A stretch of DNA of 64,000 nucleotides from Rhodococcus sp. KRD197. GTDB lineage: Bacteria > Actinomycetota > Actinomycetes > Mycobacteriales > Mycobacteriaceae. The position numbers and the translations under genes were made by a program. The notes under the pieces were generated by a model that did no database searches, was not told where the DNA came from, and saw nothing but the letters and a program-made list of their open reading frames with translations. The DNA is taken from assembly GCF_017168235.1 (NCBI RefSeq), contig NZ_JABFAO010000004.1, positions 587,641 to 651,640 of the forward strand, read 5' to 3'. This document shows, in pieces, positions 10,916-19,598 of this stretch; position 1 is the stretch's first letter, and each line of letters starts with the position of its first letter.

Positions 10916-11214
10916 CGACTCGTTCGGTCACCCGAGTTCGCACACTGCACGCGGACTCTCACGCGGACACAGCGCCGGCCAGAGTCATCACACTCGTCCG
11001 TTCGGTCAGTCCACTGTGGGATCGAATTCTCCTGCCAACAGAAGCTTCGCTCAGCGAAGTTTCTTTGCCGATGCCCGATGGGTAACGAGTGGATAACGGA
11101 AATCACGAAGCGGTAACGACGACTCGTGGCAGACTCGGCTTCATGGCGGGCTGCCGTCGAGTCCGTCGAGAATGCCGAGTTGGTTTTGCGGTAGGGGCCG
11201 GGCCTCGCCCGGTA
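10916..11214 (-). other. Intergenic region between membrane sensor and DICT genes
   Basis: About 300 nt. The only structure I see is a short hairpin at 11198-11212 (CCGGGC-ctc-GCCCGG) just beyond the membrane protein stop, a weak terminator candidate without a T-run. The remainder presumably holds the DICT gene promoter. No GGDEF remnant is readable downstream of the membrane protein in any frame. Confidence 0.45.
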
Positions 11215-11814
11215 TTACTCGAACTCGAGGCGCATGGACCGCGCGGCGAAGTGCAGCAGCAGCACGAAACCGCCGATCGAAACGACGACCGGGGACCACA
11301 CCACGACCGCCTGCAGTACTGCGACGTCTTCGAACACGACCACGTATGCCGCGATGAATGTCGTAGCAGCGATACAGAAGACGATGTGGAACGCGAGCAT
11401 CCAGCGTTCGAAGAAGAACCCGACGAACATGCCGATCTCGATGAAGAATGCTGTCTTCGCCAGGGTGATCTCAGGTGGGAAGTCCGCGACGAACGTGGCC
11501 CCGAAAATTGCGATGTTCGCGATCACGACGAACGCGAACGCTTCGGTGAGCGTCGGCCAGGGCCCGAAGAGCCAGAACAACCCCATGATGTAGGCCGCGA
11601 TCATCGACGTCCACTGCACCGCGATTGCGATCGGCGTGGTTGCGCCGTATCCGAACGCCATCTCGAGCGTCACCACGACGGCCATGCTCAGCGTGGCAAG
11701 TGCGATCACCTTCTTGACGATGCCGCTCACTGCCAGTGAGGACATCAGAGCCAAACCCCACTCGTAGTGCTCCGTGGACGAATTCACTGACGATCTCGCA
11801 GCGGTGGCCATCAT
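11215..11814 (-). CDS. Six-helix membrane protein, sensor half without an output domain
   Basis: A 199-residue integral membrane protein with about six hydrophobic segments (for example VVVTLEMAFGYG, YIMGLFWLFGPWP, FFIEIGMFVGFFF, LQAVVVWSPVVVSIGGFVL). The pattern, including LFWLFGPWPTLTEAFAFVV, resembles the membrane sensor part of rhodococcal GGDEF proteins, but the protein stops where a GGDEF domain would begin. The start at 11814 has an AAGGGG ribosome site; a second ATG follows directly. It lies upstream of the EAL-like/DICT gene on the same strand, so both may be remnants or partners in signalling. No function is proven. Confidence 0.55.
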   Translation of the reverse strand: MMATAARSSVNSSTEHYEWGLALMSSLAVSGIVKKVIALATLSMAVVVTLEMAFGYGATTPIAIAVQWTSMIAAYIMGLFWLFGPWPTLTEAFAFVVIANIAIFGATFVADFPPEITLAKTAFFIEIGMFVGFFFERWMLAFHIVFCIAATTFIAAYVVVFEDVAVLQAVVVWSPVVVSIGGFVLLLHFAARSMRLEFE

Positions 11815-11957
11815 TACCCCTTGTGTCCGTACCGGTAGCCGATTGAAACACATGGTTGCTGGCTGCAACCCCATATTCGACGACCGAATGGAACACTCGA
11901 ACGCGCGATAATCCCCGTGTAATGTGTGCGAATGTCTTTACAAAGTTAGGGGTCGCT

Positions 11958-13010
11958 ATGCGTTTGGGTGTGGTTGGTTACGGAATGGGTGGGCGGTACT
12001 TTCACACCCCGTTCGTCCAGGCCGCGAACGGGATCGAACTGGCAGGGATCGTCACTCGGTCGGCCGAACGCGCCGCGCAGGTCGAGCTCGACGCGCCAGG
12101 AACGCCCGTCTACTCGAGCCTGGGGGAACTGCTCGACGCAGGAGTCGACGCCGTCACCATTACGACGCCGCCGGCGACGAGACGCGAACTCGTCCTCGAA
12201 GCCCTCTCGCGCGGTGTGCACGTTGTGGCCGACAAGCCGTTCGCTCCCGACCCTGCGGGCGGAGTCGAACTGGTACGCGCCGCAGAGCGCGCCGGGCTGA
12301 TGCTCAGCGTCTTCCAGAATCGACGGTGGGACGCCGACATCAGGACGTTGAAGGCGGTGCTCGACAGCGGCCGACTCGGACGGGTATGGCGGATCGAGTC
12401 GCGATTCGACCTCGACGAGCCGTCGACCCTGGATTACGGACCCGCCGGTGGCCTGCTGCGAGATCTCGGCGCCCACCTCGTCGACCAGGTCCTATGGCTT
12501 TTCGGCCCAGCCGCATCGGTGTATGCGCGGATGGATTGGCGCGGGAAGGGAGACGACCGAACCGACAGTGCATTCGTTATCGACATCGACCACGACAGCG
12601 GCGTGCACTCGACTGTCTCTGCGACCAAAGCGAACCACTTTCAGGCCCGGCAACTGCGTGTCTACGGCATCGATGGCAGCTACTACTCGGACGGCACCGA
12701 CGTCCAGGCGGGTGCAGTGTTCGCGGGACGTCGCCCCAGCGAGAATCCGGCCGAATGGGGATACGAGCTGGAAGAGCGATGGGGAACACTGCGCTCGGTC
12801 CACGGCGTGGAAAAGGTTCCCTCCGAACAGGGCAGCTACCAGAGCTTCTACAGTGAATTCGCGGCGGCTGCCAGCGGTGACTTGCCTCAGCCCGTTCCGG
12901 GTGCGCAGGTCATTCACACCCTCGAAGTGCTGGACGCTGCGCGCTGCGCTGCTGTCAGCGGTGAGGTCGTCCGCGTGAACTCGACCACGCCGCCGTTCGG
13001 ATGTGAGTGA
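11958..13010 (+). CDS. Gfo/Idh/MocA family oxidoreductase
   Basis: A 350-residue NAD(P)-dependent sugar or cyclitol dehydrogenase-like protein. The Rossmann motif is at the very N-terminus (VVGYGMGGRYFH), the family's DKPFAPDP motif supplies the conserved Lys-Pro, and GGLLRDLGAHLVDQVLWLFG is the C-terminal-domain signature with its catalytic His. The ATG at 11958 follows a TAGGGG ribosome site; longer in-frame starts upstream are not supported. Substrate unknown. It ends before a strong hairpin terminator. Confidence 0.85.
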   Translation: MRLGVVGYGMGGRYFHTPFVQAANGIELAGIVTRSAERAAQVELDAPGTPVYSSLGELLDAGVDAVTITTPPATRRELVLEALSRGVHVVADKPFAPDPAGGVELVRAAERAGLMLSVFQNRRWDADIRTLKAVLDSGRLGRVWRIESRFDLDEPSTLDYGPAGGLLRDLGAHLVDQVLWLFGPAASVYARMDWRGKGDDRTDSAFVIDIDHDSGVHSTVSATKANHFQARQLRVYGIDGSYYSDGTDVQAGAVFAGRRPSENPAEWGYELEERWGTLRSVHGVEKVPSEQGSYQSFYSEFAAAASGDLPQPVPGAQVIHTLEVLDAARCAAVSGEVVRVNSTTPPFGCE

Positions 13011-13037
13011 CCTCGTCGGTGTAGGCCCACGAGAGAA

Positions 13038-13072
13038 AAAGCTCCGCACCTTCGAACACGGTGCGGAGCTTT
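13038..13072. terminator. Bidirectional hairpin terminator
   Basis: Perfect 13-bp stem (AAAGCTCCGCACC with its complement at 13060-13072) and a 9-nt loop, with A's on the left and T's on the right. It sits between the convergent oxidoreductase and DUF6131 genes and can serve both. Confidence 0.85.
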
Positions 13073-13092
13073 CACTGGTTACTGCGTGTAGA

Positions 13093-13248
13093 TCAATAGA
13101 AGGTCTTGCGGCCACCGATTGCATTGCCTGTGGCGCCGAGGATGGTCAGGACGGCTCCGACGACCACGAGGATGATGCCGATCGTGGTCAGAATGCTGAT
13201 CGACGCGAAATAGCCGATCAGGGCGAGGATGATTCCCAGGATGATCAC
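13093..13248 (-). CDS. Small membrane protein, DUF6131 family
   Basis: A 51-residue protein with two hydrophobic helices and the family tail GNAIGGRKTFY. The family is short, so I place the start at the GTG at 13248 (MIILGIILALIGYF). A frame continuing upstream to 13338 adds 30 residues with no hydrophobic or conserved character. AGTAGG a few bases upstream can act as a ribosome site. Function unknown. Confidence 0.7.
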   Translation of the reverse strand: MIILGIILALIGYFASISILTTIGIILVVVGAVLTILGATGNAIGGRKTFY

Positions 13249-13481
13249 TGTTGTGCCTACTTTCGATTCGATGCCGCTGGCCGAGGCAACCGCTCTTCCA
13301 CTGTCGAGCGGTTGCAACTGCACGCCGACAGTGGCCACGTGTGGACGCTGACGGCTTGACGGAAGTTCAGTCCGACGCTCCGGGTGGAGAGTCGGACAAT
13401 TAGGGCTACCCTGCGGCGGAAACGTTCAAACACCTCAGCCTACGATCGCCCTGGGTGGGCGGTCATCGACTGCTCGGCGAA

Positions 13482-14030
13482 TCAGTTTGCTGCTTTTGCA
13501 GCGGCCTTCTCGCTCGAAGCGCCGGAGGTGGACAACTGTCCGCCTGAGTTCTCGAGGTGTGCTCGGACGAACCAGTGGAAGAGCTCCAACTGCCCGCTCT
13601 GACCGATGAGCAGATCCTCGGTGACGGGATCGATGTCGCCGATCTCGGCAATGGCCTTGCGAGTGTCACCGATGACGCCGGCATAGACGAGGTCCAAGGC
13701 GCCCAGATGCTCGATTGCAGTGGCGCGGCCGATGGAGTAGTCGTCCCAGGAACGTCCGTCGACGATCGTTCCGGGAGTGCCCTTCGCTGACGAACCCAAG
13801 GTGGCGATGCGCTCGGCCACCTCGTCGGCGAACCCTCGCACCGTCTCGACCTGTGGGTCGAGCATCTCGTGTACGGAGATGAAGTTGGGGCCCACGACAT
13901 TCCAGTGGATGTGCTTGAGGGTCAGGTGCAGATCGTTGTACGCGTTCAAGCGGTCCTGCAGCAGGGCAGCGACCCGTGCGCCTTGATCGTTGCTCAATCC
14001 GGGAACTGTGTACGAATTCGAATTGGTCAT
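13482..14030 (-). CDS. dps: Dps family DNA-binding ferritin
   Basis: A 182-residue miniferritin that stores iron at an inter-subunit ferroxidase site and shields DNA under stress. Ferroxidase ligands are seen in LKHIHWNVVG and in FISVHEMLDPQVE, with YNDLHLTLKH preceding. The C-terminus ends in an Ala/Lys-rich tail (SSEKAAAKAAN) that may bind DNA. The start codon lies only 9 nt beyond a 12-bp hairpin and no ribosome site is visible between them. Confidence 0.92.
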   Translation of the reverse strand: MTNSNSYTVPGLSNDQGARVAALLQDRLNAYNDLHLTLKHIHWNVVGPNFISVHEMLDPQVETVRGFADEVAERIATLGSSAKGTPGTIVDGRSWDDYSIGRATAIEHLGALDLVYAGVIGDTRKAIAEIGDIDPVTEDLLIGQSGQLELFHWFVRAHLENSGGQLSTSGASSEKAAAKAAN

Positions 14031-14039
14031 GGTCGGGGG

Positions 14040-14076
14040 CTACCCGGGGTGCTCGTCTACGAAACACCCCGGGTAG
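14040..14076 (-). terminator. Hairpin between terC and dps
   Basis: Perfect 12-bp arms (CTACCCGGGGTG and CACCCCGGGTAG) around a 13-nt spacer. It lies between the terC stop (14083) and the dps start (14030) on the minus strand. No T-run follows. It may end the terC transcript or, because it abuts the dps start, influence dps translation. Confidence 0.55.
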
Positions 14077-14082
14077 TAGACA

Positions 14083-15084
14083 TCATTTCTGTTCTGGGTC
14101 CTTCGTCGCACCCGGGACGTCCGCGTCGGCGGCGACTTCTTCGAGTTCTTCCTTCTGTGGCCGCTTCAGGCTCAGAACTATCGAGCCGGCAAGCACGATC
14201 ACGATCACCGCGAGACTGACCAGCGATGGGATCTCCGGGATGGAGGTGCTGATGACCTTGTGGCCGGCCTGCAGGATCAGCTTGACGCCGATGAACCCGA
14301 GGATGATGGCAAGGCCCTTGGACAGGTAGTGGAACTTGTCGAGAAGACCCGAAAGCAGGAAGTACAGCGCGCGAAGACCGAGGATGGCAAAGGCGTTCGA
14401 CGAGTAGACGATGAACGGGTCGTCGCTGACGGCCAGCACTGCGGGCACGCTGTCGACGGCGAAGACGAGGTCTGCCGCCTCGATCGCGACCACGACCGCG
14501 AGCAGCGGGGTCGCGACGCGCTTGCCGGCTTCCTTGACGAAGAACTTCGTCCCGTCGTACTCGTCGCGAACCGGAATGATCTTGCGGAGCAAACGGACCG
14601 CAATCGAGGTGCTCGGATCGTACGAATCGTCCTCGTCCTTCATCAACTTCCACGCGCTGTAGAGCAGAATTGCGGCGAAGACGAAGAGAACGGCGGCGAA
14701 CTTGCTGACGATGGCCACGCCCGCGGCAAGGAAAATCCCTCGGAAGACCAGCGCGCCGATAACGCCGAAGAACAGCACGCGGTGCTGATACTCGCGCGGC
14801 ACCTTGAAGTAGCCGAAGATCAAGGCGAACACGAAGAGGTTGTCGACGGACAGACTCTTCTCGAGCAACCAGGCCGTTGTGTATTCGACACCGGCCGTCG
14901 TACCGAGCGTAGCGAAGACGACTCCGCCGAAGATGATGGCGACGCCGACCCATAGAGCGCTCCACCATGCCGCTTCTTTGAAGCCGATGATGTGCGCCCC
15001 GCGGTGCGCGAGCAGGTCGATGGCGAGAAGAATGACGATGGTGGCGGCGAACGCCGCCCACGCCCATAGCGGGACGACGTTCAT
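14083..15084 (-). CDS. terC: TerC family integral membrane protein
   Basis: A 333-residue membrane protein of the TerC/Alx family, linked to tellurite resistance and to manganese export or metal loading of secreted proteins. The conserved membrane acidic residues are visible in LLAIDLLAHRG, LSVDNLFVFALIF and FAVDSVPAVLAVS. A charged cytoplasmic tail (EEVAADADVPGATKDPEQK) follows the last helix. The start at 15084 overlaps the stop of a 13-codon open frame with a good ribosome site, suggesting translational coupling to a leader. Confidence 0.9.
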   Translation of the reverse strand: MNVVPLWAWAAFAATIVILLAIDLLAHRGAHIIGFKEAAWWSALWVGVAIIFGGVVFATLGTTAGVEYTTAWLLEKSLSVDNLFVFALIFGYFKVPREYQHRVLFFGVIGALVFRGIFLAAGVAIVSKFAAVLFVFAAILLYSAWKLMKDEDDSYDPSTSIAVRLLRKIIPVRDEYDGTKFFVKEAGKRVATPLLAVVVAIEAADLVFAVDSVPAVLAVSDDPFIVYSSNAFAILGLRALYFLLSGLLDKFHYLSKGLAIILGFIGVKLILQAGHKVISTSIPEIPSLVSLAVIVIVLAGSIVLSLKRPQKEELEEVAADADVPGATKDPEQK

Positions 15085-15122
15085 CGGCGGGTGTCCTTAC
15101 TGGTCGAGATCGTGGAGTCCAT
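15081..15122 (-). CDS. Possible 13-residue leader peptide coupled to terC
   Basis: The frame encodes MDSTISTSKDTRR. An AAGGAG ribosome site (15132-15137) precedes its ATG by about 10 nt, and its TGA overlaps the terC ATG in an ATGA junction. terC itself has no ribosome site of its own. Its translation would therefore deliver ribosomes to terC. No tRNA-starvation codon bias is obvious. Confidence 0.4.
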   Translation of the reverse strand: MDSTISTSKDTRR

Positions 15123-15253
15123 CTTCTGGTGCTCCTTCTTTCGGTGGCCGTGATACGGCAGTAGTTCGGCCGCGTTCTTACAAGTGTGCCTGTTCTGATT
15201 GCGGCAGTCATCGTCGGAACTTGGACACCTTTGATGGTGGTTTGTTGCCGTAA

Positions 15254-16459
15254 TCAAGCAAGCTGGTGTCTCGACTGGGGCCAGTCGAGAAGACGCGCCG
15301 CGTAGACAGCGGTCTGCAGAGTGAAACGCTCGCTCGGATCGGTGACGTCGTGGCCGGTCAATTCGGCGACGCGGGCGAGACGGTAGGTCACCGCGCGAAC
15401 TGAAAGATGCATCGAGCGAGCCGTCGACGCCGAGTTTCCGCCGGATGCGAAATACGCCAGGAGAGTGGCAAGGAGCGGCTCGGCGCCCCCGCGGGCTGTA
15501 GTCAGCGGTGCAAGAACCGTCTCTACCAGGTCGATGATCGCGCTCCGGTCATCGAGCAGAACGCGGTAGACGAGCAATTCGCGCGCATCGACCACGCGGG
15601 CCTCCAGTTCGAGCTTCGTGGCCAGATCCAACGAGTCGAGCGCCTCACGGTACGAGGATGCGACGCCGGCAACGTTCGGGCCGGTGCGTCCGACGCCGAT
15701 CCGCCGCCACCTACCGCTTGCGTCGTGGTCGGATACGACTGCATCGCGAACGGCGGCGATGACGAATTCCACGGCGCGGTTGTCCGGTGCCGCGAACACC
15801 ACCACCAGTCGGCCCTCCTTGCTGGCGACCAGGACGTCGGAGTCCCCCTTTGTGCCCTGGACGGCGCGCTCGACCTCGGCGAGCACGGTTGCACCGTCGG
15901 TGAACGGCGTGGTGGCGTCGACCACCACGACGGCGTGGGGCCCGGTGAGGTCGATGCCGAAGCTCTCGGCGCGGCCCAGCACCCCGGCTACGTCCGCGCT
16001 GCCGGAGAGCAGATCGTCGACGAACTCGCGTCGAGCGGACACCTCGGCTCGCACGACGGTGCGTTTCGCGAGCTGAAAGCCTTCGGCGAGTTCGGCCACA
16101 GCGTCGTCGACGGCGTGGAGCATGACCTCGCCGGCCATCACCACCGCGCTCGGGTCCTGCTCGGCGCCCACGACCGCGGGCAGCGTCCGCCACAGTCGCC
16201 ACGCGGATGACAAGTAGAGGTCGAGGAGAGCGCGTAGAGCTACGCCCTGTCTCGCTGCAGCGCCCCCGTGGGTGCGCAGCGTGCGCAGTTGCCGACGCGT
16301 CAGCGGTCTCCCGTCGGACACGGCAGAGGACAGCACGTCGAGGAAGTCACCGAGCAGCTCGGTGGGCAGACCGCCTGCATCCTCGGCAGCCAGATCGGCC
16401 ACGCGTCGTTGACTTGCTTCGCTCGTCGCTGCCGGAAAGTCGCTTGCCATCGGTTTCAT
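15254..16459 (-). CDS. PucR/CdaR-type transcriptional regulator
   Basis: A 401-residue regulator. The N-terminal half is the helical domain of actinobacterial PucR-like proteins. A GGDEF-like domain follows (AESFGIDLTGPHAVVVV..., SSYREALDSLDLATKL), and the C-terminus is the HTH_30 DNA-binding domain (YFASGGNSASTARSMHLSVR, RLARVAELTGHD). Target genes are not evident: it is 3' to nothing on its strand and its upstream neighbour is an Lrp gene on the same strand 106 nt away. The start may be Met1 or Met4. Confidence 0.82.
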   Translation of the reverse strand: MKPMASDFPAATSEASQRRVADLAAEDAGGLPTELLGDFLDVLSSAVSDGRPLTRRQLRTLRTHGGAAARQGVALRALLDLYLSSAWRLWRTLPAVVGAEQDPSAVVMAGEVMLHAVDDAVAELAEGFQLAKRTVVRAEVSARREFVDDLLSGSADVAGVLGRAESFGIDLTGPHAVVVVDATTPFTDGATVLAEVERAVQGTKGDSDVLVASKEGRLVVVFAAPDNRAVEFVIAAVRDAVVSDHDASGRWRRIGVGRTGPNVAGVASSYREALDSLDLATKLELEARVVDARELLVYRVLLDDRSAIIDLVETVLAPLTTARGGAEPLLATLLAYFASGGNSASTARSMHLSVRAVTYRLARVAELTGHDVTDPSERFTLQTAVYAARLLDWPQSRHQLA

Positions 16460-16565
16460 CGTATGCGGCCTTGCGGACGCAATCGGCTACCGTTCGAACA
16501 AGATCGGCGCCGCGTCGGGGGCGGCGCCGATCCTTCACACCCCAACCGGGGGAGCTGCGCGAGAG

Positions 16566-17045
16566 TCACTTCGATCTGGCGCCCGCGGCCCGGTCGAGCA
16601 GCGGTGTCGTTCGGTACGGAATGAGCTCGCTCATCGCGATGGACATGTTGGTCCGCTCGACCCCGGGGATCTTGAGAATCAGACCGGCGACGCGATAGAG
16701 ATCGTCGGCGTCGACCGCCGCGATGCGGATGTGCATGTCCGAGGCGCCGGACAACCCGAACACCTCCAACACCTCCGGAATCGTCCGCAGATGATCGGTG
16801 ACCTCGGAGAGCTTGTGCTGATCCACTCGCGTGGTGACGAAAGCCTGAAGTGCATAGCCGAGGCTGCGCGGGCGAACCCGATGGTCGATGGGGGTGAGAG
16901 TGTCCTTCTCTTCCCACCGCGTCAACCGAGCCTGCACGGTGTTGCGGGACATCCCCAGGATGTTTGCCAGTTCCACCCCGGTGGCACGTGGTCGCTCGCA
17001 CAGAGCCAGCAACAGGCGGGCGTCGGTTCTGTCGAAATCGGTCAT
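16566..17045 (-). CDS. Lrp/AsnC family transcriptional regulator
   Basis: A 159-residue feast/famine regulator. The N-terminal HTH (DRTDARLLLALCERPRATGV, ELANILGMSRNTVQARL) is followed by an RAM-type ligand domain (VFGLSGASDMHIRIAAVDAD, PGVERTNMSIAMSEL). It lies 30 nt behind the FAD amino-acid dehydrogenase gene on the same strand, so it probably senses that enzyme's amino-acid substrate and regulates the pair. Confidence 0.88.
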   Translation of the reverse strand: MTDFDRTDARLLLALCERPRATGVELANILGMSRNTVQARLTRWEEKDTLTPIDHRVRPRSLGYALQAFVTTRVDQHKLSEVTDHLRTIPEVLEVFGLSGASDMHIRIAAVDADDLYRVAGLILKIPGVERTNMSIAMSELIPYRTTPLLDRAAGARSK

Positions 17046-17075
17046 CGGTTCAGATTGCCACGAAAGTGGACCACA

Positions 17076-18206
17076 TCATCGACGCGCCGGAGAAAGATCG
17101 TCTACGGCCAGGCCGCGGGCCAGAACGTCCTGGGGTACCGGCTCGCCGCGCACGAGTGCAGCGCCGACACGAGCGAGGGCCGCACACGTCTGAATTCCGT
17201 AGCCGCCCTGACCTGCGCACCAGAAGAATCCCTCGACGGTTGCGTCGAACCCGACCACCGGCGTCCGGTCCGCGACGAAGCTGCGAAGGCCGGCCCACGA
17301 GGAACGAACATGTCGGGAGGTCAGCGTCGTTGCCTCACCGATGGCGTCCAGCGCTCGCGCGATCTCCAGATCGTCCGGACGCGCATCACAGGGCTCGGTC
17401 GGCGTCTCGTCCGCAGGCGAACACAACATCTGGTTGCCCTCGGGCTTGAGATAGAACGACTCGTCGATGTCGCTGAGCGTCGGGAGCCGTGCCATATCGA
17501 CCCCCTCGGGCAGGCCGAGCATGAAGATGGTGCGCCGCAAGGGCTGCAACCCCACACGCGCAGCACCGGCGAGGTCGGCAACCGAATCCGCCCACGCACC
17601 GGCAGCGTTCACCACAACCGGCGCCCGACGTATCGAACCGTCCGAGGACGTCACCTGCCATACCTCACCGAGGCGCTCGAGCGCTACGACGCCGCCGGAG
17701 GTGACGACGAATCCACCACGAGCCCGCAGGCCCCGCACATACCCCTGATGGAGTGCGTGCACGTCGACCTCCATGGCCTCGGGATCGAACAACGCAGCGT
17801 CGATGTGCTCGGCCCGCAGCAGCGGAAACAGTGTGTGGGCCTCCGTGGGTGAGACGAGCTGAGCGCTCGGCGCCAATTCGTGTACCTGGTGGAAGAGGGA
17901 TTCGAGCGCGTCGCCACGTCCGCGTACCGCGAACTGCAGCAGCGAGCGGGGTGAGAGCAATGCGCTGTCCCAGAACTCGGGCGGATCGGTGAGGAACTGC
18001 CGACTAGCCGAGGTCAGTGCCCGAATCGGAGCGTTTCCGTACGTCTCGAGGAATAGTGCCGCCGAACGCCCCGTCGTGTGGAAGGCGAGAGCCGCCTCCT
18101 GTTCGAGCAAGCACACTGCCCGATCCCGCGACAGTTCACAGGCGATCGACACACCCGCGATGCCGCCGCCCACGACGATGACATCGAACTCGTGCCGTGC
18201 ATTCAT
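17076..18206 (-). CDS. FAD-dependent amino-acid dehydrogenase/oxidase (DAO family, DauA-like)
   Basis: A 376-residue flavoenzyme of the glycine oxidase/D-amino-acid dehydrogenase group. The FAD motif VIVVGGGIAGVSIACELS is at residue 9; LAFHTTGRSAALFLETYG matches the D-arginine dehydrogenase DauA signature; PVVNAAGAWADSVADLAG and CAGQGGYGIQTCAALARV complete the fold. It probably oxidises a D- or secondary amino acid to an imino acid. The downstream Lrp regulator supports an amino-acid role; the exact substrate is not known. Confidence 0.8.
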   Translation of the reverse strand: MNARHEFDVIVVGGGIAGVSIACELSRDRAVCLLEQEAALAFHTTGRSAALFLETYGNAPIRALTSASRQFLTDPPEFWDSALLSPRSLLQFAVRGRGDALESLFHQVHELAPSAQLVSPTEAHTLFPLLRAEHIDAALFDPEAMEVDVHALHQGYVRGLRARGGFVVTSGGVVALERLGEVWQVTSSDGSIRRAPVVVNAAGAWADSVADLAGAARVGLQPLRRTIFMLGLPEGVDMARLPTLSDIDESFYLKPEGNQMLCSPADETPTEPCDARPDDLEIARALDAIGEATTLTSRHVRSSWAGLRSFVADRTPVVGFDATVEGFFWCAGQGGYGIQTCAALARVGAALVRGEPVPQDVLARGLAVDDLSPARR

Positions 18207-18258
18207 TGACGCAGACTATCGCCCGCCCGTTCGGCGGGAGGTTCGTTACTGTCGGGTC

Positions 18259-19056
18259 ATGCCAGAGAGCTATGTCCCCGTTTCGGATTCGCCGGTCGGT
18301 CAGTTTCGGTTGTCCGGGGCTTGGAATTTTCGTGATGTCGGTGGCGCACGCACGGTCGACGGTCGGGCCGTTCGTGGCGGCGTCCTGTACCGCTCGTCCG
18401 AGCTCAGTCGTCTCGACGACGCCGGCGGCGCCGAACTGACGCGGTTGGGGATCGTTCGCGTGTTCGACCTGCGCGGCGCGCCTGAGATCGAACGAAGCGG
18501 TCGAGATCGAGTCCCGCACGGCGTCGCCGTGCACAACCTGCCGTTCGACGATCGCCGGCGCACACATGCCCCGCACGAGGTCGACGTGTCCGTCGAGCAG
18601 GCGCAGAGGCAATACATGATGCGCGCGTACACCTCGTTTCCGTCGCTCGACGGCGCCAAGCGTGCGATCAACGGCGTTGCCTCTGCCCTGGCCCGCGGCG
18701 ACGGGCCCGCGCTGGTGCACTGTGCAGCGGGCAAGGACCGAGCCGGGTGGACCGTCGCGACCATTCTGCGGGCGGTCGGCGTCACCGAGGAGGACGTGCT
18801 GGCCGATTATCTGGCCAGCAACGACGCGATCGAACCGCTACGTGCGCATGTGCAAGCCGTCTGGGAAAGAGGCGCGGACGGGGCTCCCGTGGAGCTGTCC
18901 GATGCCGTACTCGGCGTCACCGAGGAGTACTACCGCAGGGGCTTCGAGACTGTGGACTCGATGTACGGGTCGTTCGACGGATATCTCGACGCACTCGGGT
19001 TCGACGGTGACTCGGTCAGCGCATTGAACGCAGTATTGCTGGACGCGAGAGCCTGA
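18259..19056 (+). CDS. Protein tyrosine phosphatase, PtpB/MptpB-like
   Basis: A 265-residue phosphatase. The P-loop HCAAGKDRAGWT (about residues 154-165) carries the nucleophilic Cys and the Lys-Asp seen in the mycobacterial PtpB group, which can act on phosphotyrosine and phosphoinositides. WNFRDVGGARTVDGRAVRGG is the N-terminal family signature. The ATG at 18259 sits 52 nt from the divergent FAD dehydrogenase start; longer in-frame starts overlap that gene. A peroxiredoxin gene follows after 17 nt, likely co-transcribed. Confidence 0.87.
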   Translation: MPESYVPVSDSPVGQFRLSGAWNFRDVGGARTVDGRAVRGGVLYRSSELSRLDDAGGAELTRLGIVRVFDLRGAPEIERSGRDRVPHGVAVHNLPFDDRRRTHAPHEVDVSVEQAQRQYMMRAYTSFPSLDGAKRAINGVASALARGDGPALVHCAAGKDRAGWTVATILRAVGVTEEDVLADYLASNDAIEPLRAHVQAVWERGADGAPVELSDAVLGVTEEYYRRGFETVDSMYGSFDGYLDALGFDGDSVSALNAVLLDARA

Positions 19057-19073
19057 CGCGTACCCTGTCCACC

Positions 19074-19598
19074 ATGCGTACTGGCGATATCGCGCCGGAT
19101 TTTCGACTTCCGGATCACGAAGGGAACATCCGGTCGCTCGGTGACATGGTGGCCGGTGGCCCCGTGGTTCTGTTCTTCTATCCCGCCGCCTCGAGTCCGG
19201 TCTGCACGGCCCAGGCTTGTCACTTTCGTGATCTGGGGGCATCCTTCGCGGCCTTGGGTGCTCAGCGCGTCGGGATTAGCACCGACACCGCAGACAGGCA
19301 AAGCCATTTCGCAATGCAGCGCGCCTTCGACTACCCGTTGCTTTCGGACTCGGACGCAACGGTCGCGGAACAGTTCGGTGTGCGCCGGGGTAACTGGATG
19401 ACGAGATTCCGGCGTCGCCGTGATCTGGAGAGGCGCAGATCGCATGCGGCGAAGCGGGGGATTGTCAGAAGACTGCTTTCGGTGAAGCGGACTACCTTCG
19501 TCATCGACCGACATCGAGTGGTGCGACTGAAGGTGACGAGCGAGCGCGCGCACGTCCACGCGGACAGGGCGCTGGACTTTCTACGCTATCTGGCCTGA
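19074..19598 (+). CDS. Peroxiredoxin, PrxQ/Bcp-like
   Basis: A 174-residue thiol peroxidase. The active-site stretch FFYPAASSPVCTAQACHFRD holds the peroxidatic Cys and a second Cys five residues on, the PrxQ resolving arrangement; Ser replaces the usual Thr before the Pro. The segment after FGVRRGNW carries an unusual Arg/Lys-rich insertion (about residues 110-142) before VKRTTFVIDRHRVVRL. That is longer than in ordinary Bcp proteins. It lies right behind the tyrosine phosphatase gene, whose active-site Cys would be peroxide-sensitive; this link is inference. Confidence 0.82.
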   Translation: MRTGDIAPDFRLPDHEGNIRSLGDMVAGGPVVLFFYPAASSPVCTAQACHFRDLGASFAALGAQRVGISTDTADRQSHFAMQRAFDYPLLSDSDATVAEQFGVRRGNWMTRFRRRRDLERRRSHAAKRGIVRRLLSVKRTTFVIDRHRVVRLKVTSERAHVHADRALDFLRYLA

